A DNA stretch of 64,000 nucleotides from Eggerthella timonensis (GTDB lineage: Bacteria > Actinomycetota > Coriobacteriia > Coriobacteriales > Eggerthellaceae): positions 1,572,918-1,636,917 of the forward strand of contig NZ_FXXA01000002.1 in assembly GCF_900184265.1 (NCBI RefSeq). The letters run 5' to 3'. The notes beneath the pieces were generated by a model. That model was not told the origin of the DNA, did no database searches, and saw only the letters and a list, made by a program, of their open reading frames with translations. Below are positions 17,518 through 26,337 of the stretch, one piece after another. A program made the position numbers and the translations under genes. Each line of letters begins with the position of its first letter. The stretch's first letter is position 1.

Positions 17518-17738
17518 TGTCGATCTCGTCGTTCTTCGCGATCGCGTTCGAGGTCGATTTCGGCATGCACGCTGCCCGCCAAGCGCTCGACGAGGGCGAG
17601 CTTGTCGCGATGCGGGTTCGTCCAAAGCCCGATGACTTTCCCGTTCTTGGTGATCTGGAAGTCTTGCACATCCACGAGGGATAGATACTTCCCGAAATTC
17701 TGTCGGAACTCCGATGCCGGAATCGTGGTCGGCGTCAT
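17514..17738 (-). CDS. Phd/YefM-like antitoxin
   Basis: 74-residue antitoxin upstream of the PIN toxin. The N-terminal block TIPASEFRQNFGKYL followed by FQITKNGKVIGLW is the standard Phd/YefM DNA-binding domain; the charged C-terminal tail ([11 protein letters not shown]) would wrap the toxin. ATG 17738 has a very strong AGGAGGTGCAC ribosome binding site; in-frame codons further upstream are not needed. Antitoxin-first order and four-base overlap are typical of such modules. The AT-rich stretch 17770-17815 probably holds its promoter. Confidence 0.8.
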   Translation of the reverse strand: MTPTTIPASEFRQNFGKYLSLVDVQDFQITKNGKVIGLWTNPHRDKLALVERLAGSVHAEIDLERDREERRDRQ

Positions 17739-17833
17739 GGTGCACCTCCTGTCGTGCTTACAGGTCGTGCTTATATTGTACAATAAAATGAAAAATTTTG
17801 TACAAACTCATTTCAACACTTCGAAGAAAGCGC

Positions 17834-18610
17834 CTACGCGTCCACCACGATGGCGGCGCTTCGATACAGTTCGGCCATGAGCTGGTGGCGGTTCGAGACG
17901 CCCATCTTCTGATAGATGCTCTTCACGTGCTTCTTCACGGTGTTCTCCGAGATGAACAGGCGCAGGCCGATCTGCTGGTTGCCCAGCCCCTCGGCGATGA
18001 GCGCGGCGATCTCCTGCTCGCGCGCCGTGAGGCCCGTGCCCGCCACCACGGGCTTACCTTCGTCGCGCTTGAGCCCGGCGGGATAGGTCACGGCCAAATA
18101 CGTCGAGAGGTGCCGGTTCAGCACGGCGAGGCATTCCTCTTCCTCTTCGGTGAAGTCGCCCGACGCGCGCGTGCGGAACAGGGTGATGGAGCCGTAGATC
18201 ATCCCGTTGCCCACCTGCGTGCTGCCCATGCTGTAGTGGACGTCCATGGGGATCATCCATTCGCGGTACAGCTCCGATCGGTCGCGCATCTCGTCGGTGA
18301 CGAAGGTGGAGTCTCGGTACACCACCGGATCGTTGACCGAGAACAGCCAGGTCGTGTAGTCGCCGGGTTCGTACTTCTGGTAGTACGACAGCAGCTCCTC
18401 GTCGGTCATGTCCGTCGAGACGGGGTCGAAGAACACGAAGCGGCCGCTCTCGCTGCAATCGCACAGATCGAAGAATCCCTTGTCGTAGGGCACGAGGGCG
18501 TGCAAGCCGCACATCGCCCGCCGGCGCAGGTCGGCGAGATCCGTCGCCGCGTAGAACGTGAGCAGGAGGTCGTCGATCGCTCGCCATCGCTTGTCGCTCA
18601 GCTCCACCAT
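17834..18610 (-). CDS. Soluble LuxR-family transcriptional regulator, divergent from aguA
   Basis: 258-residue regulator without membrane segments. The N-terminal 185 residues have no recognised family but look like a GAF/autoinducer-type sensor. The C-terminal LuxR helix-turn-helix spans about 190-250 (LTAREQEIAALIAEGLGNQQIGLRLFISENTVKKHVKSIYQKMG is its core). ATG 18610 was chosen because the conserved part starts there and GGGGA precedes it. It diverges from the agmatine deiminase gene across a 214-base gap that holds a perfect 48-bp palindrome, so it is a good candidate for agmatine-responsive control. The ligand is unknown. Confidence 0.85.
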   Translation of the reverse strand: MVELSDKRWRAIDDLLLTFYAATDLADLRRRAMCGLHALVPYDKGFFDLCDCSESGRFVFFDPVSTDMTDEELLSYYQKYEPGDYTTWLFSVNDPVVYRDSTFVTDEMRDRSELYREWMIPMDVHYSMGSTQVGNGMIYGSITLFRTRASGDFTEEEEECLAVLNRHLSTYLAVTYPAGLKRDEGKPVVAGTGLTAREQEIAALIAEGLGNQQIGLRLFISENTVKKHVKSIYQKMGVSNRHQLMAELYRSAAIVVDA

Positions 18611-18671
18611 GGGTTTCCCCGTTTCCCTTCGCGTCGGCCATCCGCTTCGATGGCAATCGTACCATATCCGC

Positions 18672-18719
18672 ACCCCTTCGCGTCGAGGTACCCGATCGGG
18701 TACCTCGACGCGAAGGGGT
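18672..18719. promoter_or_regulatory. Perfect 48-bp palindrome between luxR-type gene and aguA
   Basis: Bases 18672-18695 are exactly complementary to 18696-18719 with no loop; the centre is CCCGATCGGG. It lies 62 bases from the regulator start and 105 bases from aguA. It is far longer than one LuxR-type site and could hold two overlapping operators or form a cruciform. An RNA hairpin in the 5' leader of either gene is another option. Confidence 0.75.
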
Positions 18720-18824
18720 ACTGTTGAAAAGCCCTCCTCGCGGGTACTGACGCCGCGCGCCGCGCGTCGGTAGGATGGGGCCATCAGGTGGGAACGCCCA
18801 CGACGATCAGCGAAGGAGCGCACC

Positions 18825-19946
18825 ATGAAGATCATCACCGACAGCACGCCGAAGCAAGACGGATTCCGCATGCCCGGAGAGTTCGAGCCGCGCAAGCAGG
18901 ACTTCCTCATCTGGCCCGAGCGCCAGGACACGTGGCGCAACGGCGGCAAGCCCGCGCAGGCCGTCCTCGTGGAAGTGGCGAAGGAGATCATCAAGCACGA
19001 GCCGCTCACGGTGTTCTGCTCGGCCGACCAGTACGAGAACGCGCGCACCCGCCTTCCCGAGGGCGTGCGCGTGGTGGAGATGACCATCGACGACGCGTGG
19101 GCGCAGGACAAGGGCCCCTTCTACGTGGTGAACGACAAGGGCGACATGCGCGGCGTGACCTGGGGATGGAACGCGTACGGCGGGCTCGAGGGCGGCCTGT
19201 ACTTCCCGTGGAAGCGCGACCAGGAATTCGCCACGAAGCTCTTGGACCTCGAGAACTACGACGCATACGACGCCACGAAGATGGTGTTCGAGGGCGGCGC
19301 CATGCAGATCGACGGCGAAGGCACCCTCATCGTGACCGAGAACAGCGTGCTCAACCACAACCGCAACCCGCATCTCACCAAGGAAGAGGTGGAGTGGTAC
19401 TTCAAGGAGTACATGGGCCTCGAGAAGGTCATCTGGTTGAAAGACGGCATGGCGTTCGACGAGACCGACGGCCATATCGACGACGTGTGCTTCTTCATCC
19501 GCCCCGGCGTGCTGGCGCTTTCGTGGACCGACGATGAGGACAACCCGCAGTACCCGAACCTCAAGGCCGCCTACGACGTGCTGTCCGAGGCGACCGACGC
19601 GAAGGGGCGGAAATTCGAGATCCACAAGATCCCGATTCCCGGCATCATCCGCATCTCCGAGGAGGAGAGCGCCGGCGTGGACCTCTGCAAGGACGCTGCG
19701 TCGCGCGAGGCCGACCTGCCGCTGGCCATCACGTACATCAACAGCTACTTCGTGAACGGCGGCCTGCTGGTCCCCCAGTACGGCGACCCGATGGACCAGG
19801 TGGCGTGCGATATGTTCGCCGAGCTCATGCCCGACCGCGAGATCATCAAGATCTACACGCGCGAGTGGTCGCTGTGCGGCGGCAACATCCACTGCATGGC
19901 GCTGCAGCAGCCCGATCCGGCCGCTATCGCCGCGAAGCTGGGCTAG
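18825..19946 (+). CDS. aguA: Agmatine deiminase
   Basis: Hydrolyses agmatine to N-carbamoylputrescine and ammonia. 373 residues, normal length. Agmatine deiminase features are the N-terminal FRMPGEFEPRKQDFLIWPER, the central WAQDKGPF (usual WxRDxGP with Gln-Asp-Lys here) and WKRDQEFATKL, and the C-terminal nucleophile Cys357 in GGNIHCMALQQP. GAAGGAG precedes ATG 18825. The carbamoyltransferase that uses its product follows 73 bases later, then an antiporter, making an agmatine-to-putrescine pathway. Confidence 0.95.
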   Translation: MKIITDSTPKQDGFRMPGEFEPRKQDFLIWPERQDTWRNGGKPAQAVLVEVAKEIIKHEPLTVFCSADQYENARTRLPEGVRVVEMTIDDAWAQDKGPFYVVNDKGDMRGVTWGWNAYGGLEGGLYFPWKRDQEFATKLLDLENYDAYDATKMVFEGGAMQIDGEGTLIVTENSVLNHNRNPHLTKEEVEWYFKEYMGLEKVIWLKDGMAFDETDGHIDDVCFFIRPGVLALSWTDDEDNPQYPNLKAAYDVLSEATDAKGRKFEIHKIPIPGIIRISEEESAGVDLCKDAASREADLPLAITYINSYFVNGGLLVPQYGDPMDQVACDMFAELMPDREIIKIYTREWSLCGGNIHCMALQQPDPAAIAAKLG

Positions 19947-19975
19947 GCAGATCGCGCGAACCGTTACATCCGTGT

Positions 19976-19998
19976 GCGGGCCGTTCTGAACGGCCCGC
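19976..19998. other. Hairpin between aguA and ptcA
   Basis: GCGGGCCGTT and AACGGCCCGC (10-bp arms, three-base loop), ending 21 bases before the next start. No T-run. It probably affects message stability or relative expression in the operon. Confidence 0.55.
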
Positions 19999-20019
19999 TT
20001 CCCTCATGAAGGAGGCATC

Positions 20020-21063
20020 GTGACCGTCAAGGACTACATCGACACCAACGACTTCACCAAGGAAGAGCTGCTCGACATGATCGAGCTGGCGCGCTCCATG
20101 AAGGCGATGATCAAGGAGGGCGGCCGCTACCCGCTGATCCTGAAGAACCGCACGCTCGGCATGATCTTCCAGCAGGTGTCCACCCGCACCCGCATCTCCT
20201 TCGAGACGGCCATGACCGACCTGGGCGGCCACGCGCAGTTCTTCGGCCCGGGCACCATCCAGCTCGGCGGCCACGAGACCCTCGAGGACACCGCCCGCGT
20301 CATGGGCTCGCTCGTCGACATCCTCATGGCCCGCGTGAACCGCCACCCCGACGTGGTGGGCCTGGCCGCGAACTCCGCCGCGCCGGTCATCAACGGCATG
20401 TCCGACTACAACCACCCCACCCAGGAGCTCGGCGACCTTCTGACCATGATCGAGAACATGCCCGAGGGCAAGAGGATCGAAGACTGCAAGCTCGCCTTCG
20501 TCGGCGACGCCACGCAGGTGTGCGTCTCGCTCATGTTCATCGCCTCGAAGATGGGCATGGACTTCGTGCACTTCGGCCCCAAGGGCCATCAGGTGACCGA
20601 CGGCGGCCTCGTGGTGGACAAGACCGTCGACATCATGGCCATCGCCGAGGAGAACTGCAAGGTCTCCGGCGGCACGGTCACCGTCTCCGACGACGTCGAG
20701 TGCATCAAGGGCGCCGACTTCGTCTACACCGACGTGTGGTACGGCCTCTACGACGAGGAGGAGGGCGGCGAGAGCTACATGGACGTCTTCTACCCCAAGT
20801 ACCAGGTGACCATGGACATGATGGACTTCGCCGGCCCGGACTCCAAGTTCCTGCACTGCCTGCCGGCCACCCGCGGCGAGGAGGTCGTCGACGAGGTCAT
20901 GGACCATCCCGAGCGCAGCCTGTGCTGGGTCGAGGCCGAGAACCGCAAGCACTCCATCCGCGCGATCCTCGCCTACCTCTGCCCCAAGCTGCCGGAGGAC
21001 GACGCCGCCGCCGACGCCGCCGAGGCCCGCATGAACGCGGTGCTGGCGAAGATCGGCAAGTAG
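20020..21063 (+). CDS. ptcA: Putrescine carbamoyltransferase
   Basis: Phosphorolyses N-carbamoylputrescine to putrescine and carbamoyl phosphate. 347 residues from GTG 20020 (GGAGG just upstream). It belongs to the aspartate/ornithine carbamoyltransferase superfamily: carbamoyl-phosphate loop STRTR at 54-58, HPTQ-type block in [12 protein letters not shown], and HCLPATRG near residue 277. The assignment to putrescine rather than ornithine rests on the neighbouring agmatine deiminase and antiporter and on the extended C-terminal tail ([22 protein letters not shown]), which in putrescine carbamoyltransferases forms an inter-subunit helix. Confidence 0.9.
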   Translation: MTVKDYIDTNDFTKEELLDMIELARSMKAMIKEGGRYPLILKNRTLGMIFQQVSTRTRISFETAMTDLGGHAQFFGPGTIQLGGHETLEDTARVMGSLVDILMARVNRHPDVVGLAANSAAPVINGMSDYNHPTQELGDLLTMIENMPEGKRIEDCKLAFVGDATQVCVSLMFIASKMGMDFVHFGPKGHQVTDGGLVVDKTVDIMAIAEENCKVSGGTVTVSDDVECIKGADFVYTDVWYGLYDEEEGGESYMDVFYPKYQVTMDMMDFAGPDSKFLHCLPATRGEEVVDEVMDHPERSLCWVEAENRKHSIRAILAYLCPKLPEDDAAADAAEARMNAVLAKIGK

Positions 21064-21073
21064 CAAACGCCAA

Positions 21074-21110
21074 AATGTCCCAAATGGGGACTGTCCCCAT
21101 TTGGGACATT
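21074..21110. repeat. Palindromic intergenic repeat (17-bp arms)
   Basis: AATGTCCCAAATGGGGA (21074-21090) is exactly complementary to 21094-21110 around CTG. It sits between ptcA and the antiporter. A diverged copy is embedded in the permease coding sequence at 2668-2713, showing that this is a dispersed repeat family rather than only an attenuator. Confidence 0.8.
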
Positions 21111-21131
21111 CGCTCTTGAAAGGGGAGCCGC

Positions 21132-22625
21132 ATGGCCAAGAAGAAGAAATTCCGCATGATCGACGCGATCCTCACGGTGATCTGCGTCGTGTTCGTCGCT
21201 GAAGCGGCCGCTCCCGCCGCCGCCATCGGCAACTCCCAGTTCTTCTGGTGGATCTTCCTCATCATCGCGTTCCTCATGCCGTACGGCCTTATCGTGTGCG
21301 AGCTGGGAACCACGTACGCCGACGACGAGGGCGGCATCGCCGACTGGGTGCGCCGCGCGTTCGGCGACACATGGGGCAGTCGCGTGAGCTGGTACTACTG
21401 GATCAACTTCCCGCTGTGGATGGCGTCGCTCGCCTTCCTGTTCCCCGAGACCATCGCGCTGATGACCGGTTTCGAGCTCGATCTGATCCCGACGCTCGCC
21501 ATCGAGCTGGCCTTCGTGTGGATCGTCGTGTTCATGAGCTTCTCGAAGGTGTCGGACTCGGCATGGATCCTCAACCTGTCCGCCGTGCTGAAGGTGCTCA
21601 TCGCGGTGTCGGTGGGCGGCCTCGGCATCTACTACGCCGTGACGAACGGCTTCGCCAGCGACATGTCGCCGTCCACGTTCCTGCCGTCGATGGACGCGAG
21701 CAGCCTCACGTACCTGTCCATCATCCTGTTCAACTTCATGGGCTTCGAGGCCATCGCCGTGTTCGCGAACGACATGGAGAACCCGAAGAAGCAGATTCCC
21801 ACGGCCATCATCGCCGGCGGTATCGCCATCGCGGCCATCTACCTGTTCAGCTCGTTCGGTATCGGCGCGGCCATCCCGTCCAACGAAGTGTCGCTCGATT
21901 CCGGCATCATGGACGCGGTGGCCATCATGGCCGGCAACGGCAGCCTGCTGTTCATCGCCATCGGCGTCGTCTTCCTGGTGACGCTGTTCGGCAACATGAT
22001 CAGCTGGTCGTTCGGCGTGAACTACGTGGCGGCCCATGCGGCCGACAAGAAGAACATGCCCGGCGTGTTCGCGCGGCTCAACAAGAAGGGCGTGCCCACC
22101 GGCGCGGCGCTCGTGAACGGCGTCATCGCGAGCGCGCTCGTGCTCGTGTCGCCCGTCATGTCGGCCGTGGGACTCGACGGGTTCTTCTGGATCTTCTTCT
22201 CGATGAACATCGTGTTCCTTCTGATCTGCTACATGCCGATGTTCCCCGCGTTCCTGAAGCTGCGCAAGGTGGACCCGAACCGTCCGCGCATCTTCCGGAT
22301 GCCCGGGGGCACGGCGGCCGCCACGGTGGCGTGCTGGGTGCCCGTCGTGCTGCTCATCCTGTCGATGATCGCCACCATCGTGCCGCTCAACGGCTCGGAG
22401 GAAGAGCTCTCGAAGATCCCCATGCTCATCGGCGTCGTAGCGTTTGCGGTGATCGGCGAGATCGTGCGCGTGGTATCGGCGCGCAAGCGCACGGAGGAGT
22501 ACCGCGGCATGGCCCTCGACGGCGACCCCGAGGAGTGGGACGCGGCGCACGGCTACCTCGATCCGGCGGTGGAAGCGGGTTTGGAGGAAGCGGCCGAGCG
22601 AGATCTGGAATTCGAGCGCGGATAG
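21132..22625 (+). CDS. APC-family amino acid/polyamine antiporter, probably agmatine/putrescine
   Basis: 497-residue inner-membrane transporter with about 12 hydrophobic segments. It begins IDAILTVICVVFVAEAAAPAAAIGNS, the first helix of APC antiporters, and has the helix-6 motif FNFMGFEAIAVFANDMENPKKQIP typical of the glutamate/GABA and polyamine antiporter group. ATG 21132 follows AAAGGGGAG. Position after aguA and ptcA indicates exchange of agmatine for putrescine. The carbamate kinase that would turn carbamoyl phosphate into ATP is not in the window. Confidence 0.87.
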   Translation: MAKKKKFRMIDAILTVICVVFVAEAAAPAAAIGNSQFFWWIFLIIAFLMPYGLIVCELGTTYADDEGGIADWVRRAFGDTWGSRVSWYYWINFPLWMASLAFLFPETIALMTGFELDLIPTLAIELAFVWIVVFMSFSKVSDSAWILNLSAVLKVLIAVSVGGLGIYYAVTNGFASDMSPSTFLPSMDASSLTYLSIILFNFMGFEAIAVFANDMENPKKQIPTAIIAGGIAIAAIYLFSSFGIGAAIPSNEVSLDSGIMDAVAIMAGNGSLLFIAIGVVFLVTLFGNMISWSFGVNYVAAHAADKKNMPGVFARLNKKGVPTGAALVNGVIASALVLVSPVMSAVGLDGFFWIFFSMNIVFLLICYMPMFPAFLKLRKVDPNRPRIFRMPGGTAAATVACWVPVVLLILSMIATIVPLNGSEEELSKIPMLIGVVAFAVIGEIVRVVSARKRTEEYRGMALDGDPEEWDAAHGYLDPAVEAGLEEAAERDLEFERG

Positions 22626-22644
22626 CCGCCTCGAACCTTTCTTC

Positions 22645-22685
22645 GCGCGGCGGGAGCGCACGGGTCCGTGCGTTTCCCGCCGCGC
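22645..22685. terminator. Terminator between converging antiporter and SDR genes
   Basis: Long GC-rich hairpin (about 18-bp arms with a small mismatch, loop GGTC) in the 76-base gap between converging genes. It can act on either strand; no long T-run. Confidence 0.6.
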
Positions 22686-22701
22686 CGAGGACCGCGGGCG
22701 C

Positions 22702-23580
22702 CTACCCGTTCACCACGGTGCCGCCGTTCACGTGGATCACCTGGCCCGACACGTAGCTGGAGTCGTCGCACGCCAGGAAAACGTAGGCGGGGGCCAGCTC
22801 GTAGGGCTGTCCGGGGCGCCCCATCGGCGTGGATTCGCCGAAGTGCCTCACCTTGTCGCTGTCCGGACCGTACGAGGCGGGGTTGAGCGGCGTCCAGATG
22901 GGGCCGGGTGCCACGCCGTTCACGCGGATGCGGCGGCTCACGAGGTCGTCGTTCTCGGAAAGCGAGCGGGTGAACGCGGTGATAGCCCCCTTAGTGGCGG
23001 AATAATCCAGCAGGTTCGGCGAGCCCTGGTAGGCGGTCACCGAGGTGGTGTTCACGATGGCGCCGCCTTCGGGCAGGTGGGGGAGGGCGGCTTTCACCAG
23101 GTAGAACATGCTGAACAGGTTGGTCTGGAACGTGCGGACCAGCTGTTCCTGCTCCAGATCGAGGATGCTTTCCGCAGGCGTCTGCTCGCCCGCGTTGTTC
23201 ACGAGCGCGTCGAGGCGGCCCCACTCGGCCACGATTCCCTCGACCATGCTCCGGCAAAACGCCTCGTCCCCCACGTCGCCCCTGAACGCGAGCGCACGCC
23301 GGCCGAGCTCGCGGATGCGGTTGGCCACGGCTTGCGCGTCGTCGTCGGAGGAGTAGTACGCGATGGCCACGTCGGCGCCTTCTTTGGCGAACGCGATGGC
23401 GACGGCTGCGCCGATGCCGCTGTCCCCACCGGTGACGAGGGCCGCTTTGCCCTCCAGCTTGCCCGCCGGGCGATAGCGGTCGCTTTCGAGCTGCGGCTTC
23501 GGATCGATGTTCGCGCGGACGTCGTCCATGGCATAGCCCGCTTTCGGGGCTTGGGTTTCCAGTTCTACGAGTTCGGGCAT
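22702..23580 (-). CDS. SDR-family oxidoreductase
   Basis: NAD(P)-dependent short-chain dehydrogenase/reductase, 292 residues. After a 40-residue N-terminal extension, the cofactor loop is TGGDSGIG and the NAG motif is VNNAGE. The catalytic triad is the Ser in NTTSVTAYQG plus Tyr and Lys in YSATK. The extension and overall length match the general-stress YhdG/YghA-like subgroup of SDRs. GGAGGCTTCC precedes ATG 23580. It diverges from the flavodiiron gene; substrate unknown. Confidence 0.9.
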   Translation of the reverse strand: MPELVELETQAPKAGYAMDDVRANIDPKPQLESDRYRPAGKLEGKAALVTGGDSGIGAAVAIAFAKEGADVAIAYYSSDDDAQAVANRIRELGRRALAFRGDVGDEAFCRSMVEGIVAEWGRLDALVNNAGEQTPAESILDLEQEQLVRTFQTNLFSMFYLVKAALPHLPEGGAIVNTTSVTAYQGSPNLLDYSATKGAITAFTRSLSENDDLVSRRIRVNGVAPGPIWTPLNPASYGPDSDKVRHFGESTPMGRPGQPYELAPAYVFLACDDSSYVSGQVIHVNGGTVVNG

Positions 23581-23771
23581 GGAAGCCTCCTTTCACGGTT
23601 CGTGTCGGCAGCGTAGCGCAGCGGCAGATGCCCGCGCCGGGGCCGCCCGAGGCGTTACCCCGTCTCCGCTGTCCGGTAACGACGACGCCGCTGGAAGCGC
23701 TTCGTCCCGTCCGAATGCGGCCTGATCGCTCTCATTTGAGGGAATGCGGGCAGGCGCTCGCTCGGTTTCGC

Positions 23772-23789
23772 TATACTGGTTCGCGAACC
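23772..23789 (+). promoter_or_regulatory. Promoter and palindrome before the flavodiiron gene
   Basis: TATACT at 23772-23777 is a good -10 and is immediately followed by the perfect 12-bp palindrome GGTTCGCGAACC (23778-23789) at the expected transcription start. A repressor site is possible. No clear -35. Confidence 0.45.
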
Positions 23790-23808
23790 TACGAGACGGG
23801 AGGATGCT

Positions 23809-24993
23809 ATGCTGCATGCGGTTGAAGTGAAGCCCGACGTGTACTGGGTGGGCGGCATCGACTGGAACGAGCGGAATTTCCACGGCTATACGACCGACCG
23901 GGGATCCACGTACAACGCCTACCTCATCATGGACGAGCACCCCACGCTCATCGACACCTGCAAGCCCGCCTTCGCGGGCGAGCTTCTGGAGCGGGTGCGC
24001 GAGGTGGTGGATCCCGCGCGCATCGAGTACGTGATCGCGAACCACGTGGAGCAGGACCATTCCGGCGCCCTGCCCGCCGTGTGCGAGCTCGCGCCGAATG
24101 CGCGCGTGTACGCGAGCGCTCCGTACGGGGTGAGCGGCCTCGCGGCCCATTACGGCGACCGCGGCTACGTGCCCGTGAAGACCGGCGACACGCTCTGCAT
24201 CGGCAAACGTACGCTTGCGTTCACGCAGACCATGATGGTGCACTGGCCGGACAACATGGCAACCTATTCCGACGTCGACCGCGTGCTGTTCTCGAACGAC
24301 GCCTTCGGCCAGCACTACGCGTCCTCGAAGCATTTCGACGACGAGGTGGGCCTGCCCGAGGTGCTCGCCCAGGCCAAGAAGTACTACGCGAACATCGTCA
24401 TGCCGTATTCGCGCCACGTGGAGCGCGCGTTGGGGGCGCTCGAGGGCCTTGACATCGACATGATCGCGCCGAGCCACGGCGTGATCTGGCGCAGCCATGT
24501 CCCCGAGATCATGGAGACGTACGCGCGCTGGAGCTCGCTTCAGCCCGAGGAGTACGCCGTGGTGGTGTACGATTCCATGTGGCACACCACCGAGGCCATG
24601 GCGCACGAGATCTTGGAGGCGTTCATCGAGCGCGGCGTGCCGGCGCGGCTGTTCGACCTCAAGGCGAACCACATCTCCGACATCATGACCGAGGTTCTGT
24701 CGGCGAAGTACGTGGCCGTGGGCTCGCCCACGCTCAACAACTCCATGATGCCCACGGTAGCCGCGTTCCTCTGCTACCTCAAAGGCCTGTCGCCGAAAGC
24801 GGGCTGGCAGGGGCGCGTGGGCATCCCGTTCGGCTCGTACGGCTGGGGGACGAACGGCCCCGACGAGGTGGCGGACGTGCTCGCGAACTGCGGTTTCGAC
24901 CTGTCGTTGGGCACGCTTTCGCACCAGTGGATCGAGGATGCGCCCAGCTTGAAGGAGCTGCAGGAGGCTGTCGCCGGCGCGATCGGCCGATAG
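23809..24993 (+). CDS. fprA: Flavodiiron protein (FprA-type A-flavoprotein)
   Basis: Reduces oxygen to water (or nitric oxide to nitrous oxide), protecting an anaerobe. 394 residues, typical. The metallo-beta-lactamase-like domain (1-250) carries the di-iron ligands in NHVEQDHSG (H79, E81, D83, H84), H145 in VHWPDNM, D164 in SNDAFG and the later SHG. The flavodoxin domain begins near 252 (AVVVYDSMWHTTEAMA), including SPTLNNSMMPTVAAFL. It ends without a rubredoxin domain, so a separate electron donor is needed. ATG 23809 follows GGGAGG. Confidence 0.93.
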   Translation: MLHAVEVKPDVYWVGGIDWNERNFHGYTTDRGSTYNAYLIMDEHPTLIDTCKPAFAGELLERVREVVDPARIEYVIANHVEQDHSGALPAVCELAPNARVYASAPYGVSGLAAHYGDRGYVPVKTGDTLCIGKRTLAFTQTMMVHWPDNMATYSDVDRVLFSNDAFGQHYASSKHFDDEVGLPEVLAQAKKYYANIVMPYSRHVERALGALEGLDIDMIAPSHGVIWRSHVPEIMETYARWSSLQPEEYAVVVYDSMWHTTEAMAHEILEAFIERGVPARLFDLKANHISDIMTEVLSAKYVAVGSPTLNNSMMPTVAAFLCYLKGLSPKAGWQGRVGIPFGSYGWGTNGPDEVADVLANCGFDLSLGTLSHQWIEDAPSLKELQEAVAGAIGR

Positions 24994-25032
24994 GGTTTCC
25001 GGACGAGGAAGAGCAAAGGGAAAGGGACGCCT

Positions 25033-25965
25033 GTGGACAAGGGTTGGGAGAAGGTGCTGCTCATCGCGAATCCTGCCGCCCAGAACGGCAACGGGGGCCC
25101 GGCGGCCGAGCGAGCGGCGAAGCTGCTGCGCGCCACGCTGGGCGAGGACGCCGTGGTGCTCGCGCGCACGGCCGGGCCGCGTCATGCGAGCGAGATGGCC
25201 GAGCGCGCCGAAGGCTGCTCGACCGTGATCGCGCTCGGCGGCGACGGTGTCATCCACGAAGCGGCGAACGGCATCATGCGCCGTCCTGCCGGCGAGCGCC
25301 CGGCCTTCGGCGTGATCCCGGTGGGATCGGGCAACGACTACGCGCGCACGCTCGGCATATCGGAGAACGTGGACGAGGCGTGCGCGCAGCTTCTGGCGGC
25401 CCGCGCGCTGCCCGTGGACGTGGGTCGCGTGAACGGCCACTGGTTCGTGGAGACGCTCTCGTTCGGCCTGGACGCGGCCATCGCCATCGACACGATGGAC
25501 CGTCGCAAGCGCACGGGCCGCACCGGCACGGCGCTGTACATGGAAGCCGGCGTGAACCAGTTGCTGCGCCATCTCGACGTGCGACGGTATCGCGCATCGT
25601 TCGACGGGGGAGAGCCGGAGGAGTCCTTGTCCGTCATGTTCGCCGTGCAGGTGGGCCCCTACTACGGCAGCGGCTTCAAGATCTGCCCCGATGCGCGCAT
25701 CGACGACGGCCTGCTGGACGTGTGCATCGCCCATCCGCCGGTCGGCGTGGCCCGGGCCCTCTACATCTTCCTGCGCGCGAAGGCGGGAACCCACACCCGC
25801 TTCAAGCAGATCGAGATGCGCCGGTGCCGTACGCTGCGCCTCGAGTTCGACGAGCCGCCGCCCGCGCAGATGGACGGCGAGCTGATCGAGGGCCGCTCCT
25901 TCGAGGTTTCGGTCGATCCTCAGGCTCTCGACGTCCTCGTGCCGCAAGCTCTCGACGCGAAATGA
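25033..25965 (+). CDS. Diacylglycerol/lipid kinase family protein
   Basis: 310-residue cytosolic kinase of the DagK/YegS/LCB5 group, which phosphorylates a lipid substrate with ATP. Motifs are ANPAAQNGNG at the N-terminus, the glycine-rich ALGGDGVIHEAANG and the GSGNDYARTLG block, followed by the C-terminal beta-sandwich with GPYYGSGFKICPDARIDDGLLDV. GTG 25033 is preceded by AAAGGGACGCC. It follows the flavodiiron gene by 39 bases. Role may be recycling of diacylglycerol released by glycerol-phosphate polymer synthesis, but that is inference. Confidence 0.88.
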   Translation: MDKGWEKVLLIANPAAQNGNGGPAAERAAKLLRATLGEDAVVLARTAGPRHASEMAERAEGCSTVIALGGDGVIHEAANGIMRRPAGERPAFGVIPVGSGNDYARTLGISENVDEACAQLLAARALPVDVGRVNGHWFVETLSFGLDAAIAIDTMDRRKRTGRTGTALYMEAGVNQLLRHLDVRRYRASFDGGEPEESLSVMFAVQVGPYYGSGFKICPDARIDDGLLDVCIAHPPVGVARALYIFLRAKAGTHTRFKQIEMRRCRTLRLEFDEPPPAQMDGELIEGRSFEVSVDPQALDVLVPQALDAK

Positions 25966-26093
25966 GGCGGCTGCCGGCATCCTTTCCGAGGATGCCGCGG
26001 TTGACGATGCGAGGCGGCTCGAGGCAAAGGAGGGCAAGCTTGGTCCGGCAGCCTGCAAGCGTCGCGCCCATCGGGTAAGATGACCGAAAGCAT

Positions 26094-26235
26094 CATGGAC
26101 AAAAACGCCTCCAATCTGTAGGTTTCTGGCGAAAATCAAGTGCCACGGCATTTATGGTTTGTGAAACCCCTGGTGGAGGAGGTGGTTTTTTCCTTATTCT
26201 GCATTCAGGATAAGGAAAACTCGGATTTTTGTCCA
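26094..26235. repeat. 142-bp inverted-repeat element, copy A
   Basis: The element begins CATGGACAAAAACGC and ends TTTTTGTCCA, so its ends are inverted repeats. An identical-length copy lies at 50608-50749; terminal 15 bases and the inner GAAAACTC near the 3' end are shared while the middle has diverged. A TAAGAT hexamer at 26076-26081 sits upstream at the same distance as TACTAT in copy B. The surrounding gap 25966-26337 has no gene. Confidence 0.75.
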
Positions 26236-26275
26236 AGGCGTCCCGAGGCGATCTGCTCGGGCGATTTTAACGAAG

Positions 26276-26316
26276 CGGGCCCGCATGCCGTTCCAGCATG
26301 CGGGCCCGACGCTTTT
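26276..26316. terminator. Terminator downstream of serA
   Basis: 13-bp perfect arms (26276-26288 and 26296-26308) with a seven-base loop, followed on the plus strand by ACGCTTTT. It lies 30 bases beyond the serA stop (minus strand) and would also stop plus-strand transcripts. Confidence 0.65.
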
Positions 26317-26337
26317 CCTGGCGGTCGTCGCCTTCGG

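Noticed and set aside
25966-26337. Small protein genes inside the 142-bp elements
   Set aside because: Frames through both copies exist, but middle sequences are unrelated and start signals are missing.
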